A DNA stretch of 64,000 nt. It comes from Deroplatys truncata (taxonomy: Eukaryota; Arthropoda; Insecta; Mantodea; Mantidae). The position numbers and the translations under genes were made by a program. Where the stretch lies: NCBI GenBank assembly GCA_030765065.1, contig CM060990.1, positions 669,010,118-669,074,117 of the forward strand. The letters run 5' to 3'. This document shows positions 45,313 through 56,731 of the stretch, piece by piece. Under the pieces are notes generated by a model. That model worked only from the letters and a program-made list of their open reading frames with translations, was not told the DNA's origin and made no database searches. Numbering within the stretch: position 1 is the first letter of the stretch; each line of letters begins with the position of its first letter.

Positions 45313-46263
45313 ATATGTCTAATACTTTGAGATAAATGTTCAATACTTTTAAATTTTTAAGTTTTGCATTATTGAAGGTTGTCGGGTTTAACTTTATTCT
45401 AGATAAGGAGTGAAAGGTGTCGGACTTCACGTTATTGCCTCACACGTGTCCCCGAAGAGTTACTCGATTATAGTGCTTGGTAGACCTTGACTGCGTTTCC
45501 TGTGAGGAATCAGTGTAGCATTCCATAAACTCTTGTGTTTAAATGAGAATATGAAAACAAATGGGGAAGGAGCAGAGGTACACGTGCAATATGCAACGTT
45601 GAGCTATGAATGAAGCCGATATAGCTGACGCACTAAATCACGTGTTTGCAATAGCCTGGTTTGGTGACTCACTCTCAGCCATTACATTTACCTACACCGG
45701 TGACCAGAATCTGTGAATCTAGTAGAAACAAATCAGAAGTTAAGACGTGAGTTTGGAAATATTTGATGTTTCCTTCCATCTATTAGTTTGTGTTTACGCA
45801 GTCAAACTCGGGTCATGAGCGTAGCATATACGTATACTGTACTAATAATTTCCATAATATGGATTGAAAATGGTTTAAAAGAAAGCTTTCAGTACAAAAT
45901 ATAGTTATATAAAAAGGGAAGCAAAGAAATTATTATTTTCATTATTATTATTATAATTATAATTAGCCTTGACTAATAATATAGAATATATAACCTATAG
46001 AATCTTTAAGAGAAAAAACCGCTGACAATTGGAGAATGTCAAATCGTAACAATTTCAATATTAGCATACATTATGAACTTAGTTACCTGCATTTATACAC
46101 AGAAAACTACTAATAAGAACATAATTGAGTGTACAAGCTCCTGCCTTTACAGTTTATTATAAAGTGAGTAGATATCGTGTATCGGTGGTCAAAAACCAGT
46201 ATCGGTATCGAGTATCAAGTATCGAGAAATAGTGTATCATTCCATCGCTAATCTATCTATATA
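45313..46263. other. No gene seen; short internal repeat
   Basis: A GTATCGG/GAGTATC-rich stretch lies at about 46180-46235 (repeated TATCG words). Nothing else was recognised. Confidence 0.5.
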
Positions 46264-47498
46264 CACTATGTGATGAAAAGTATCCGGACACCCCCACAAA
46301 CATACGTTTTTCATCTTAGGTGCATTGTGCGCCACCTACTGCCTGGTACTCATTATCCGCGACCTCAGTAGTCATTAGACATCATGAAACAGCAGAATGG
46401 GACGATCCGTGAAACTCACGGACTTCGAACGTGGTCAGGTGATTGGGTGTCACTTGCGTCAGAAGTCTGTACGCGAGATTTCCACACTCCTAAACATCCC
46501 TAGGTTCACTGTATCTGATGTGATAGTGAAGCGGAAACGTGAAGGGACATGTAGAGCACAAAAGCGTACAGACCGACCTCGTCTGTTGATTGACAGAGAC
46601 CGCCGACATTTGAAGAGGGTCGTAAAGAGTAATAGGCAGACCATCACACAGGAATTCCAAACTGCATCAGGATCCACTCCAGGTACTATGACAGTTAGGC
46701 GTGAGGTGAGAAACCTTGGATTCCATGGTCGAGCGGCTGCTCATAAGCCACACATCACGCAGGAAAATGCCAAACGACGCCTCGATTGGTGTAAGGAGCG
46801 TCAACATTACACGATTGAACAGTGGCAAAACGTTGTGTGGAGTGACGAATCACGGTACACAATGTGGCGATCCGATGGCAGGGTATGGGTATGGCGAATG
46901 CCCGGTGATCGTCATCTGCCAGCGCGTGTAGTGCCAACAGTGAAATTCGGAGTTGGTGGTGTTATGGTGTGGTCTTGTTATTTCTGGAGGGGGCTTGCAC
47001 CCCTTGTTGTTTGCGGGGCACGATCACAGCGCAGACCTATATTGATATTTTAAGCACCTTCTTGCTTCCCACTGTTGAAGAGCAATTCGGGGATGGCGAT
47101 TGCATCTTTCAATACAATCGAGCACCTGATCATACTGCGCGGGCTGTGGCGGAGTGGTTACACGACAATCACATCCCTGTAATGGACTGGCCTACACAAG
47201 AGTCCTAACTTGAATACTATAGAACACCTTTGGCATGTTTTGGAACGCCAACTTCGTGCCAGGCCTCACCGAACTACATTGATGCCTCTCCTCAGTTCCG
47301 CACTCCGTGAAGATTGGGTTGCATTTCCTCAAGAAACCTTCCAGCAACTGATTGAAAGTATGCCTGCGAGAGTGAACGCTGTGATCAAGGCTAAGGTTGG
47401 GTCAACACCATATTGACTTCCAGCATTACCGATGGAGGGCCCCAGGAACTTGTACGTCATTTTCAGCCAGGTGTCCGGATACTTTTGATCACGTAGTG
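46264..47498 (+). mobile_element. Tc1-like transposon, full length
   Basis: 1235 bp flanked by TA. The left end reads CACTATGTGATGAAAAGTAT and continues CCGGACACC. The right end, reverse-complemented, is CACTACGTGATCAAAAGTAT CCGGACACC. The transposase lies at 46397-47416. Sequence decay is light compared with the mariner at 30.2 kb, which suggests a more recent arrival. Both ends look intact. Confidence 0.95.
46397..47416 (+). pseudogene. Tc1-like transposase (DD34E family), frameshifted
   Basis: About 340 codons, normal for Tc1. From ATG 46397: the paired-like helix-turn-helix (KLTDFERGQVIGCHLRQKSV, EISTLLNIPRFTVSDVI), a GRPR-type hook (TDRPRLL), a second DNA-binding region (LKRVVKSNRQTITQEFQ), then VVWSDESRYTM with the first catalytic Asp. 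After a frameshift near 47000 it continues with RGTITAQTYIDIL and CIFQYNRAPDHTARAV. Here the usual second Asp of FQQDNAP is Asn. A one-base insertion at about 47200 (WPTQ / ESPN) precedes LNTIEHLWHVLERQL with the catalytic Glu. The Asn substitution and two frameshifts mean it cannot act. Confidence 0.93.
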
Positions 47499-48494
47499 TA
47501 TATAGGTATTAATTTACCGTAAAAAGCCTTCTCTAAAATTACTGCAGTTATCGTCCTTTTTCATAACAGGCAAGAACTATCATATTAATTTTAGAATAAT
47601 CGGAAGCATGAATCATGCACTGCAACAATGTCCATTGTGGAATTTGGAGAAAATTTTGGGGAAAATGGACATTTTACTACCATGACAATGGCTACAATTT
47701 CAAGATTCTTGTTTGCTTTATACATTTGAGTTTTTAGAAATTCATTTACTCAGCACTTTGGCTCATTCAAAAGTTTCCAAAAGAGGTAGTGTTTATTCAA
47801 TTCCTCCGAAAATTACGTACTCTCCGAAAAGTCAAACGACAAAAAGATCACATAAATTATGTGCTTGAATCACTTTTGAGTCACTAACTTTTATAGTAAA
47901 CATTAGAGTGGAACAAAACATACAGAATTACTATTATAGGTTTGTTTTCACTAACTAAAGCTTCCGCAGAAGTTATAGCTTCTGATCACATAAACGAGAT
48001 GATAGTTAAAAGAAGGTTTAGTCTTAAAATATCACTGTGTAGAACATTCTGCATAGATCCATTCAATTCACTTTTGAAGGTGAATTGCTTGAAATTTAAG
48101 AATGATATCCAAGTTTAAAGTTTGTGTGATAGACACTTGATTACGTTTTCATTCAGAATGACTGGAAATTTAAGAAGGACCTTTCAGTGTTCATTTTATG
48201 TAAACTGTCCAGCAACAGTTAAACATGAAGTGGTGTGAACAAGCAGCCGCGGTTGGAATCCCGGCTATAGCATTGTATTTTTCATTCTACCTTTCCAACC
48301 GTGGCCTACACACATCATGCGTGGAAGAACAATATTTATCACGGATTGAGCTAATAATCATCTGTAAAACCCTAGAGTTAAATTGCTTACGAGGTAAGTC
48401 ATCATTGAGGTATTTTATCTCAAATGAATTTGAGAAAGCCCTGTGGTTTACAGGGAAAAAGTGAGTCAGTTGGGAAATTTAATGTCGTGCCACA
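47499..48494. other. No gene seen
   Basis: AT-rich DNA. The 79-codon frame at 48225-48464 has no motif I recognise. Confidence 0.5.
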
Positions 48495-48575
48495 TGTTAT
48501 CACGCTAGCTCATTTGGTTAGAACACCGACACGGTAAGCCGAAAGTCATGCGTAAAAATCCTGACTATGGCATCG
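48495..48575 (+). repeat. tRNA-like pseudogene or SINE head
   Basis: GCTAGCTCATTTGGTTAGAA matches a tRNA A-box/D-arm, followed by CACCGACACGGTAAGCCGAA in the anticodon-arm position and a degraded B box (TGCGTAAAAATCCTGAC instead of GGTTCAAATCC). No clean acceptor stem was found. It is a decayed tRNA-derived retroposon or pseudogene. Confidence 0.5.
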
Positions 48576-49065
48576 TATCGTTCCAGTGTGATTATATCTT
48601 TCGAGCTCTTAATATAATTAAAAATAACAGTTATATAATAGACTAAAAAAGAATGCCAAGGGACAGTGATATTGTAAAATATAAATACTTTCTAACAATA
48701 TACTTAACGTGGTGAAAAAGTAGTATTACCAAAATAATTATGACTACCCAAAAAGTTATGAATTACATCCTTTGTTGATCTGAGATCTCATGACACTATG
48801 CCTTCTAGCGGATGCCTTGAATCCAGACTACTTCTTAATGGATCGCATTGTTTGTTCTCAGGAATACAACTTCGGGGGATCTCTTGCAGGCTACGTATGA
48901 GTTATATCTTACTCGCGCCGTACACCAAGCCTGCAATCCTCTTGGGAAACAGGGTATCTCACACAGGCTCCTACTAAATACCCTCCGAAAGCAGCGAAGT
49001 GCATGGAAGAGGCACGGGAGTTACCTAGATGCGTTTTGAAAGCATATACCTAAGGTGCTATTATA

Positions 49066-49568
49066 TAGGGTTATTCAAAAAGAAGTAACACAATTTAAAT
49101 ATTTATTTCTAATGAACGACAATAGACGGCGACACATGCAATACATCACTGAATAGAGAAAATTTCAAAATTCTATTTTATGTGTTCAAAATGAGCACCA
49201 ATTGTTATGCTAGGACGATCAGTGCCTTTCCGTTTACATACGCAACCATCTTCTACGAATTTATTGTATCAATTGTACATTTTTTATGACGAGGTGGCTC
49301 TTTGTTGAACTTATAACGAAATGCACGCTGCAATGAAACAATGGATTCACTCTTTGCATAATGGAGTACACAAAACGACTTTTCCTGTGGCGTCGCCATT
49401 TTTTCGTAAACAAACACAGTGCCGCTGTAGGTACTGAATGAAACTAATAGGTGGGGCTTAAAACTTTGAACTTTTCTCTATTCAATGCTGTTTTGTATGT
49501 GCCGCTATCTATTGTCGTTCATTAAAAATGAATATTTAAAATGTGTTCCTTCTTTTCGAATAATCCTG
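49066..49568 (-). mobile_element. DUF4817-derived MITE with about 100-bp TIRs
   Basis: 503 bp between TA dinucleotides (49064-49065, 49569-49570). Arms of about 100 bp read TAGGGTTATTCAAAAAGAAG on the left and, reverse-complemented, CAGGATTATTCGAAAAGAAG on the right. Both continue through AATGAACGACAATAGA to GAATAGAGAAAA. The interior keeps the first 48 codons of the parent transposase on the minus strand, so this is an internal-deletion derivative of an IS630/mariner-type transposon. Confidence 0.9.
49253..49399 (-). pseudogene. N-terminal scrap of a DUF4817 mariner-type transposase
   Basis: ATG at 49399, stop at 49253, 48 codons starting MATPQEKSFCVLHYAKSESI and continuing VSLQRAFRYKFNKEPPRHK. 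This matches the MATPQEKAFCVLEFAKTESV...VQRAFR..F...PP start of the insect DUF4817 transposase family. After the stop, a second piece in another frame (VNGKALIVLA) may be the following hook region. It is too short to act. Confidence 0.8.
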
Positions 49569-49579
49569 TATTATTTACC

Positions 49580-50088
49580 TTTTAAATTACCACTTTTTAC
49601 TCTACTATCTACCAAGTGGGTACAGAAGGTAAGTATTTTTCTCCAAAAGATTCGATATGGATCTTTCACGGAAATCCATGTTTTGAGGCCGCCTGAATTC
49701 AATAAACCATTTTTAGAAAAAGCGCACACGCGTGAACAGCATAGCTGAAAATTAAAATCCTCATGAATACCGAACCTTTTTACTTTCTCTAAGCGTCTTC
49801 TAAAGTTACGACTCAAAGATTTTCAAGAAAATCATTCCAAACCAGTCTTTACATGGAAAAGTTTTCGAAATGTTCGGTTTTCTCAAAAATAGCTATAACT
49901 ATTTTGATTAAAATACCAGGTATTTAAGATGTCATTTTATTTCACATGTCAAATAAAATGTATGTCCTAAAATTTCTTGTAATAGCCTGTCAACTCCTCT
50001 ACATTGGAAGGAATTTTCTAAGGGATAGATCTTCTTATAACGCACAATTTATTTCACTTAGCGTTTTTATGGTATCAGTGTCTTTTTA
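49580..50088 (+). repeat. Repeat B copy
   Basis: It shares with 41621-42060: GTAAGTATTTTTCTCC (a diverged counterpart), TTCACGGAAATCCATGTTTT, GAGGCCGCCTGAATTCAATA, TTTTCAAGAAAATC, and TTACATGGAAAAGTTTTCGA. It begins right after the MITE at 49066-49568 and ends at SINE1 copy g. Confidence 0.75.
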
Positions 50089-50133
50089 ATTATCATTAAA
50101 TTAAATTGAGCTTTATTTATGGACGCTGTTTAA

Positions 50134-51627
50134 GGGCACATTCACAATGAAATGTAAGCGCAGACATAGCATAAGCGCACGTTATTTAATGGAAGCATTC
50201 ACATAGGATTGCGTTGCGTGCACAAAGGAGGAATTCTGCATTTGTTTCTCTTTGCATTGCCTGCTGTTCAACAACAGACGATCGCGATGTGAGACTTTAG
50301 CCGTCTAATGTACATGCGTGCACTCTTCCATTAGGCCGTGCCACACAAATTTTGGGTCACCATCTCTCATTTCTCTCAAGAGGTTATGGTAGTCTCTTTA
50401 CTGAATCCTGTTTCATTTAGTGGATGAACCTGGCATCTGTGCCTAGATTTCTTGGCTCAGGCGCAAAGAGATAATGAACATTGCATTAATATAACTTGTG
50501 CAGCTTTATCATCACATATATAACTTGCTGCAGTTTCCTGACATTATTCCGTACGCTGGAAGGAGGGATGAGATTTTAAGAAACTTACGGAATCGGGGTT
50601 TTTTAATACGCAAAGTTGATTGTGTAGTATCCTGGGTTCTTAAATTCTGTAGGAGTTGTTGCTTTATCGAAAACATTGGGCCCTTATGGCGACCGATTAG
50701 CTTTTGCGGAAATCCTGTCAGAAGATATTGCGAACGTGATGAAAAAGAATATGGCTAACGGAATGTCGCGAAGCAAGGTATTCGAGTTTAGACGCGCAGA
50801 ATCTATTGCTGTTCTGTGCCTACGGCTACGCCCTGTCGTCGCTCCGTAGCTGCGGCCCGTGATGTTACAATTTTGGCAGCAGAATGCCAACGACAGCAAC
50901 GCTAAGTGATGCAAGTGCGTGTGTTACATATTGAAAACGAAATTGCTCACTACCCACATACGGAATAATGGCGCTGCTTTCATAGTACTTAAACAACTAC
51001 TTTCAATGTCTTGAGCAGTTAGTTTTATTCATCCGTTAAAGTGGTTTGGTACAATGTACATTCACTATTGGACACGTCCAGCTATAAACATAAACAATAA
51101 TAGGTTTTTGCAATATATACAATGTTTTTTTATATTATATACAATAGGTCTTTACATGCTGAATACTATGGTTCATTACATACATTTGTGTTCAAGGTAA
51201 TGATCGATAGAATAAAAGGAATGGTTAATTAGATGTGCTTTGAGACTGGATTTCAGCTGGTTTACTTTTTTAATTGCCTTGATATTACTTAGTAAATTAT
51301 TGTAAAGTTTAATGCCAGAATATAAAATGTTTTCTTGATAGAGTGAGCAGTCGCGATGTCACCAACGCTACGGGCGACTTTTGGACGTATGTATGTATTT
51401 TTTGTGTTATAACATATTTAATGAACTCTCTTATTTGTTATTGTTGGTTATATTATTCAATTTGAAACATACGGTGCACTCGGAACATTTCCGCAATTAG
51501 TTTAAGGATCTAGAAGCCCTTGCAAACTTCTTGCGTTACGCCTACGGCAGCATTGTGAATGGTGTTCCCTCACGCCTGCACTTATGCTGAGTTACATTAG
51601 CGCTTACATTTCATTGTGAATGAAGTC
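50134..51627. mobile_element. PIF/Harbinger-like non-autonomous transposon
   Basis: 1494 bp inserted in a SINE1 and flanked by TAA (50131-50133 and 51628-51630). The left end reads GGGCACATTCACAATGAAAT GTAAGCGC. The right end, reverse-complemented, reads GACTTCATTCACAATGAAAT GTAAGCGC. A 23-bp perfect core is shared, then CATAAG-type words. Three-base TAA duplications with GGGC... ends are the PIF/Harbinger hallmark. No transposase or MADF/Myb-like protein is recognisable inside, only a LINE tail, so it is likely non-autonomous. Confidence 0.82.
51176..51350 (-). pseudogene. LINE-type C-terminal fragment inside the Harbinger-like element
   Basis: Reading leftwards from about 51350: YQENILYSGIKLYNNLLSNI, KAIKKVNQLKSSLKAHLINH, SFYSIDHYLEHKCM, then a stop at 51178-51176. 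The pattern ..G.KLYN.LP..IK....FK..LK..L....FYS.DEYL is the common C-terminus of arthropod LINE ORF2 proteins. It is a small 5'-truncated piece, either captured by or inserted into the Harbinger-like element. Confidence 0.55.
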
Positions 51628-51917
51628 TAACTGCTGTTATCCTTAGCGTTCTATTCTATATGGGCGTGTAAGACCGTTAATTTTGCTCAGAGGCCTCTTT
51701 ATCAGGCTTGAGGTTCTTCTACGTGTCGTAAATCTACGACAAGGTACTACCGGCTTTATTTCCCTTCCAAAGGAAGCCATGCTAAGGATACTTACGCCCG
51801 AAAAAAATCCATCGCCCTCCACCGGGTTTGAACCCGCAACCTTGGGAACTAGAGGTTAGCATGGTAACCACTACACCACGAGGATGACAGCAGATATTAT
51901 CATCACATAATCCTTAG

Positions 51918-52075
51918 ACAAGGGGGGCAAAGCCGGCGGTCCCTTTCTAGATTTACGGCACGTAAAAGAACCTCAAACCTGATAAAGAGGCCTCTGAGCA
52001 AAATTTCCAGTCTTTCACACCCAATATAGAATGGGACGCTAAGAACCATTGTAGTTAAAGAGTGCCCATAAACAT
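51918..52075 (+). repeat. SINE1 copy h (head-truncated)
   Basis: The 3' two-thirds of SINE1: GCAAAGCCGGCGGTCCC, ATTTACGGCACGTAAAAGAA, CCTCAAACCTGATAAAGAGG and GGGACGCTAAGAACCATTGT. It points away from copy g, 20 bp to its left, making a head-to-head pair. Confidence 0.88.
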
Positions 52076-52559
52076 TTTTCTTTTCAATTATTATTGGTTG
52101 GAGTGTCTCAATACTTTTATAATGACCTTGCTATTCGGCTGTTTCTCACTATGTCAGGAAAGAGTGTAAGACTCCCGGTTTACCCCTTTTGGATTGAAGG
52201 CTTTAAGAATCTGCCATGTTTGTAATAAAGTACCAAAAATCCTCTGATATTTATATCAACGAAACCGAATTCAAACTGGATGACAAAAATAAGAAGCCTC
52301 ATAAATCCCTATTTCAAGGATTTTTGGAAACACATCTCTGTTTAATTTCTTCATTAATTTTATCAAGACACCCTTGGGCACTCTGCTCATACGGGCTTTA
52401 TAGAGTATAATATGCAATTATAGTAACATTCTAGGTTGAAAACATGTATATCAGTTAGTCTGATTTCAATAATAGCATAAACAAGCATAAAATAAAATTA
52501 TCAATCACATAACACAAATGTAGACAAACTATATTTTACGCCTCAATATCAAGAATATA
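52076..52559. other. No gene seen
   Basis: AT-rich DNA; the 64-codon frame at 52216-52410 lacks motifs. Confidence 0.5.
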
Positions 52560-52745
52560 CGATTTGAAGACTAAGAAGCACTCAAACATAGCTAAAAGTT
52601 TGTCATTAATGTTTTCTAGTATTTTGTTTCGAATAATGAGAAACTCTGTATATTTTAAATTTCTTTTGGTAAGGAGTTATACAAGACTATAGCTGTGTGT
52701 AATATATTCTTTGTTTCATATGTTGTAGTATTCATTTGTTGTATG
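52560..52745 (-). pseudogene. Possible LINE C-terminal fragment
   Basis: Minus-strand translation has TTTYETKNILHTAIVLYNSL, then PKEI and, past a stop, a hydrophobic FECFLVFKSYILDIEA end. G..LYN.LP..I is the LINE tail signature also seen at 51176-51350. Evidence is one motif only, so the call is tentative. Confidence 0.4.
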
Positions 52746-52749
52746 TGTA

Positions 52750-53134
52750 CAAACGGGAGGAACCGCGGATTAAGTTGGTAATCAATAATTAACACGCCTC
52801 TGCCGCGCCTTCCATCCCTCATTCGGTTACAGAAGTTAATGCTTGAATGCCGAACCAATAAGAGCCGGACTCATTCAGGGGCTAGTATGGACAGGCTTTG
52901 GGAGGCATATTGTTTTAACCATTCAGGTAGTATATACCCATTCTCCAACCCTTTCATCGCCCAGCTAGGCCTGTCCTTTCTTCAGAGTGATGCTAGCGTA
53001 TCGAACTTCAGCTAAAACCTATTAGAGAATAGCACACCTAAGCCAGGCGAGAAACACAAATGTTCTGCCAACATTCAAGAATGGAAAACACTAAAAGTAA
53101 CCAAAAGCATCGGCACCTGTTTTGCACTCCACTG
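52750..53134. mobile_element. Tc1-type MITE family G (copy 2, inverted, one end lost)
   Basis: Reverse-complement similarity to 22867-23279 over most of its length, with shared blocks AATAATTAACACGCCTCTGC, CCATCCCTCATTCGGTTACA and AACCAATAAGAGCCGGACTC. The right end GCATCGGCACCTGTTTTGCA then CTCCACTG abuts TA at 53135-53136. The left end has lost the terminal repeat and runs into a LINE-like tail. Confidence 0.75.
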
Positions 53135-53432
53135 TACATTGGTAGAGCTTCTGGTATTATAACTATAAATATTCTTATTGACAGGTAACTGAACATCAAC
53201 CTGCATCTCTAGGAGTATTTCAGAAACTGTTGAACAGAAGATTGTCTACTCCTTTATATATTTATACTGCAATGTAGATACGAGAAACTGTGTAATGTTC
53301 TTATCGAGCGATACTAGAACACTAATTTTATACTGGGACTGGGGTGCGTAGTTGTGGGTACGTCTCGGCTCACCTACCTGGTTTGCCTGGGTGTGACAAA
53401 CCATCAGGCTTTTAGCTGCGCAACAGCTCATT

Positions 53433-53820
53433 GTTTGTTACTGCCCTGCAGTTTAGGTAATTACTGCTCCAGAAGATTTCTTTCGGCAGGTTCTAGTATG
53501 TTCCCCTTCTAGAAGGTTCCGATTTGTACGTGGGACCTATATAAGGGGCTGCTCTGCCCAGCGAGTTCATTTCAGTTAATCGAGAAGCTACGAAGTTGAA
53601 ACTGGACAGTGCCGAGTGCAGTTCAGCTTTGACTTGTGACTCAGAAGTTCAGTTGTGATTTGATTGGACGGATCAGTTGTGTTGTGTTATGAATGTGAAA
53701 CAGTGTCTAAAGTGCTGCTACGTGGAGCACCTAAATATAAATAGAGTTTAACAGCATATATTGTTATCGTTTTATTACAATATGGTGGTTCTTATTGCAA
53801 ACACCACAGGTTATACTCCA
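53433..53820 (+). mobile_element. LTR-like candidate (promoter-like repeat)
   Basis: TGTTTGTTACTGCCCTGCAG start, a TTCTAGAAGGTTCC palindromic stretch, a CTATATAAGG box at about 53538, and a TTTTATTACA end region near 53770-53782 resemble insect Gypsy-type LTR organisation. Only one copy is in the window and no target duplication was found, so it may instead be an ordinary promoter or a diverged relative of repeat D. No genes are attached. Confidence 0.3.
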
Positions 53821-56424
53821 CATAAGAAATATGTGATTGAATTCATGTAAAATATAGCATTCTTAGATGCATAGATGCTGTGAGTATTTTTTCTTTTGTA
53901 GCGTGCATAGAGTGCGAATTATAGAAGCTAATTTACTAAGTACATTATTTATTTACATTAAGTTGCTAATTTTAAACCAACATATGTAATACTGTTCACT
54001 CCTTCATTAGGTTTGTTTTAAACTTTTATAGTGCCTATTTAATGACATTGGAATATAGGTTTTTTATGAAAGTTTTTCTGGGTTTACCACAAGCTCGCTA
54101 ATTACAAACCACAGATGAAAAGTGGTCATACATGATATCAAGTGGATTGAACGTGATTTTTGCTGTGTGATATGTTCAGGTGAATTTATCCTGGGCTCGA
54201 AATGACCACATCATTTTATCTGCCAGGAATTCTGTAATTTGTAAAATGATGGTTTACGTTAAGTCCCTTATAATCCCTTCCCGCGTATTACACAGTTTTG
54301 CAATGTGTACAGATTTGTTCCCTCTCCTATTCAATACTAACCCAACAATATTTTTGGATTTATGTTCTCTTAGAAACAATCTTTGAAACCTTTTTAACCA
54401 AATACTTTAAAATAAGTATAATTGGAAAACAACAGCTCTGAGCACGAATACTACTGGTGCTGCTCTCTGGGTAGCATGGTGTGTACTAATTTGTATGACG
54501 AGTTATAATATAGCATTATTATAGCTAATTTTATGATTTATTTGGATTTTCGTGTTTATTTCGAAATTATGTCATAGCAACATTGCATATGTAGTTGTTT
54601 ATTTCGTGATATTATGATAACAATGTTTGTCAATGTTTACATAAAGTCAGCAAAATTTGTGACATAGCCAAATAAATATGAAGACTTTTCTATTTATTCG
54701 TAAGGTGAGAATAAAACAGTCAAGTGAATTAATGCAATTTCGAAAGTATTTGTAAATTTTTGCTAAGCCCCTTTTTCCTTGTGTAGCTTGATTAAAATCG
54801 ATGTCCAACATGGTTCTGGGCTGCAGTTTTGTCCGAGTTTACGAGAATTGGCTCTCTATTTGCCCGGCAACCTAGCCATGTCGTTATGTTCGGTGTTTAT
54901 GATCTTAGCAGTTGGTACACGACGTTTTGGGTAAGTTTTGGCCTCCAACTTAGAAACTGTTGTCAAATATGGATTTGCTGATGACATACGTCAGCAAAAC
55001 ATTCGATAACTGTAACACAATCTAAGACTGAAATTTCTGTGGATTCTCTTCATAATAAATTTAAGCCTTATTTCGGAATTTTGCAGTGTATTAATTGCTC
55101 TAGTGTACTCTTAGTACCCTTTTGAGTTACGTCCCTGGGAGCTTGACATACCAGAATTAACTTCTGAGATTAATGATTTTATAAAGACATGATAGAGAGA
55201 TAGATAAATAACTGCAATAAATAATTTCCATATATTAAATCAATGCATAATGCAAGAAGAACGAGTTACAACTATGCCAGTGGATAAGAAGTCATTGCAA
55301 GACAAATTGTGTGTTGAAGCAAAGCAATTAGTTAGAATTCAGAGTAGCTAAGGCAATTAGGTGTTCCGGTGAAGACAGTCAACAAGAAACCTATTAGCTC
55401 AAGGTTCGGGTAATTAGAACCTAGAACGTTAAGAAATTTGAAAACTGCATGAAAACGTACGCGTATAAGTTCTGAAAACTAGAAAGCGAAATAATGCTTA
55501 GAATTTAGCAAGTCAAAGAGTAAAAGTCCTTTTTCAGATGCGAATAAGAAGCATAAGATTTGTGTAGCCGGATGGTTCGGTGGTTGGTCTGGTGGCGGGC
55601 GTATTATTCAGGAGAAGGCTAGGATTTTTCCGGATGCTCAAGGTAGAGGATGGATTGTCCGTTGGTTATGAGGCTCTTTTCTCATGAAGTTGGACAGGAC
55701 ATGAATAACACTTGAAATCCCTCCTTCACTGTGCCCTTTTAATGTGATAATCCGCACTGTTACAATACCTTCTCCGTTACACAAGACTTGCCTTAACGAC
55801 CCCGTCTACAATTTTGAATCTAAACTCGCATTCTTCCCATTTCCCGTTCCCACTTATCAATATCAATACTCAAAGCAATTGTTCTAGGCGTTGTGAATTT
55901 ACACCCATTTCTGCTCACATATTCCCCTAAGGAGAGACGCAACCTCCCCTGACACTAGCTTGACACGAAGCAGCCATGTGATATACGTCTCAATTTGCTC
56001 TCCCGTTCTAAATAATTTTCTAGTCTACTCCCATTTTCTATTTTCCTACAACCCTTTTTCTAGACACGTGTCTTTATCTTCTAGTTGGTTATTTTTATAA
56101 ATTTTTCTCCGCTTCCATTGGTTATCAAGAATTCTGAGGTTTCCCATCTATTATACCCCTAGCCAGCGGGTTTTTTCCTGCCTTCCCGAATTTTAAGGAA
56201 CCTAAGTGCTTTCTAATGACCTCCCTTGGTTGCTCGTGAAAAATTACTAATTGCTACGACTTCAACTCGTCTCTGTCCGCTCTGAAATACACGGTTTCAT
56301 GCGTTTTACTTATATTCACCTTATTTTCATTAAAATTCTTTTATTTATTACCTTCAGTTATTTTCTTATTCTCTGTCGTTATCCTTTTTATTCCCCCTTT
56401 CCCAATAATTATTACAATTATTAC
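53821..56424. other. No gene recognised; one tRNA-like head
   Basis: About 2.6 kb, mostly AT-rich. GTAGCCGGATGGTTCGGTGG at about 55564 followed by TTGGTCTGG could be a decayed tRNA-derived SINE head, without a clear body. No coding region was recognised. Confidence 0.4.
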
Positions 56425-56466
56425 AGCAGCAGCAGTAGTAGTATTGGTGGTGGTGGTGGTGGTGGT

Positions 56467-56534
<68 letters not shown>

Positions 56535-56680
56535 TGGTGGTGGTGGTGGTGGTGGTGGTGGTGGTGGTGGTGGTGGTGGTGGTGGTGGTGGTGGTGGTGG
56601 TGGTGGTGGTGGTGGTGGTGGTGGTGGTGGTGGTGGTGGTGGTGGTGGTGGTGGTGGTGGTGGTGGTGGTGGTGGTGGTG

Positions 56681-56731
<51 letters not shown>
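56425..56731. repeat. Compound (GCA)(GTA)(GGT)(GGC)(GGT)(GTA) microsatellite
   Basis: A short GCA/GTA lead is followed by GGT from 56446, an inner GGC and GGCGGT section at about 56473-56530, pure GGT to 56690, and (TAG)n to 56731. Frames of 111-172 codons of poly-Gly, poly-Val and poly-Thr cross it in all phases and are not genes. A tract this long is prone to slippage and may be misassembled. Confidence 0.98.

Larger units (their letters stand above)
50097..51898 (-). repeat. SINE1 copy g, split by a 1.5-kb transposon
   Basis: The tail part is at 50097-50133 (TTAAATTGAGCTTTATTTAT, GGACGCTGTTTAA). The rest is at 51628-51898 (CTAACTGCTGTTATCCTTAG through ATGGTAACCACTACACCACG and AGGATGAC). 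Removing the insertion restores an ordinary minus-strand SINE1. ATTATCAT at 50089-50096 and 51906-51913 may be its target duplication. Confidence 0.9.

Noticed and set aside
48495-48575. Functional tRNA gene
   Set aside because: The B box is degraded and the acceptor stem does not pair.
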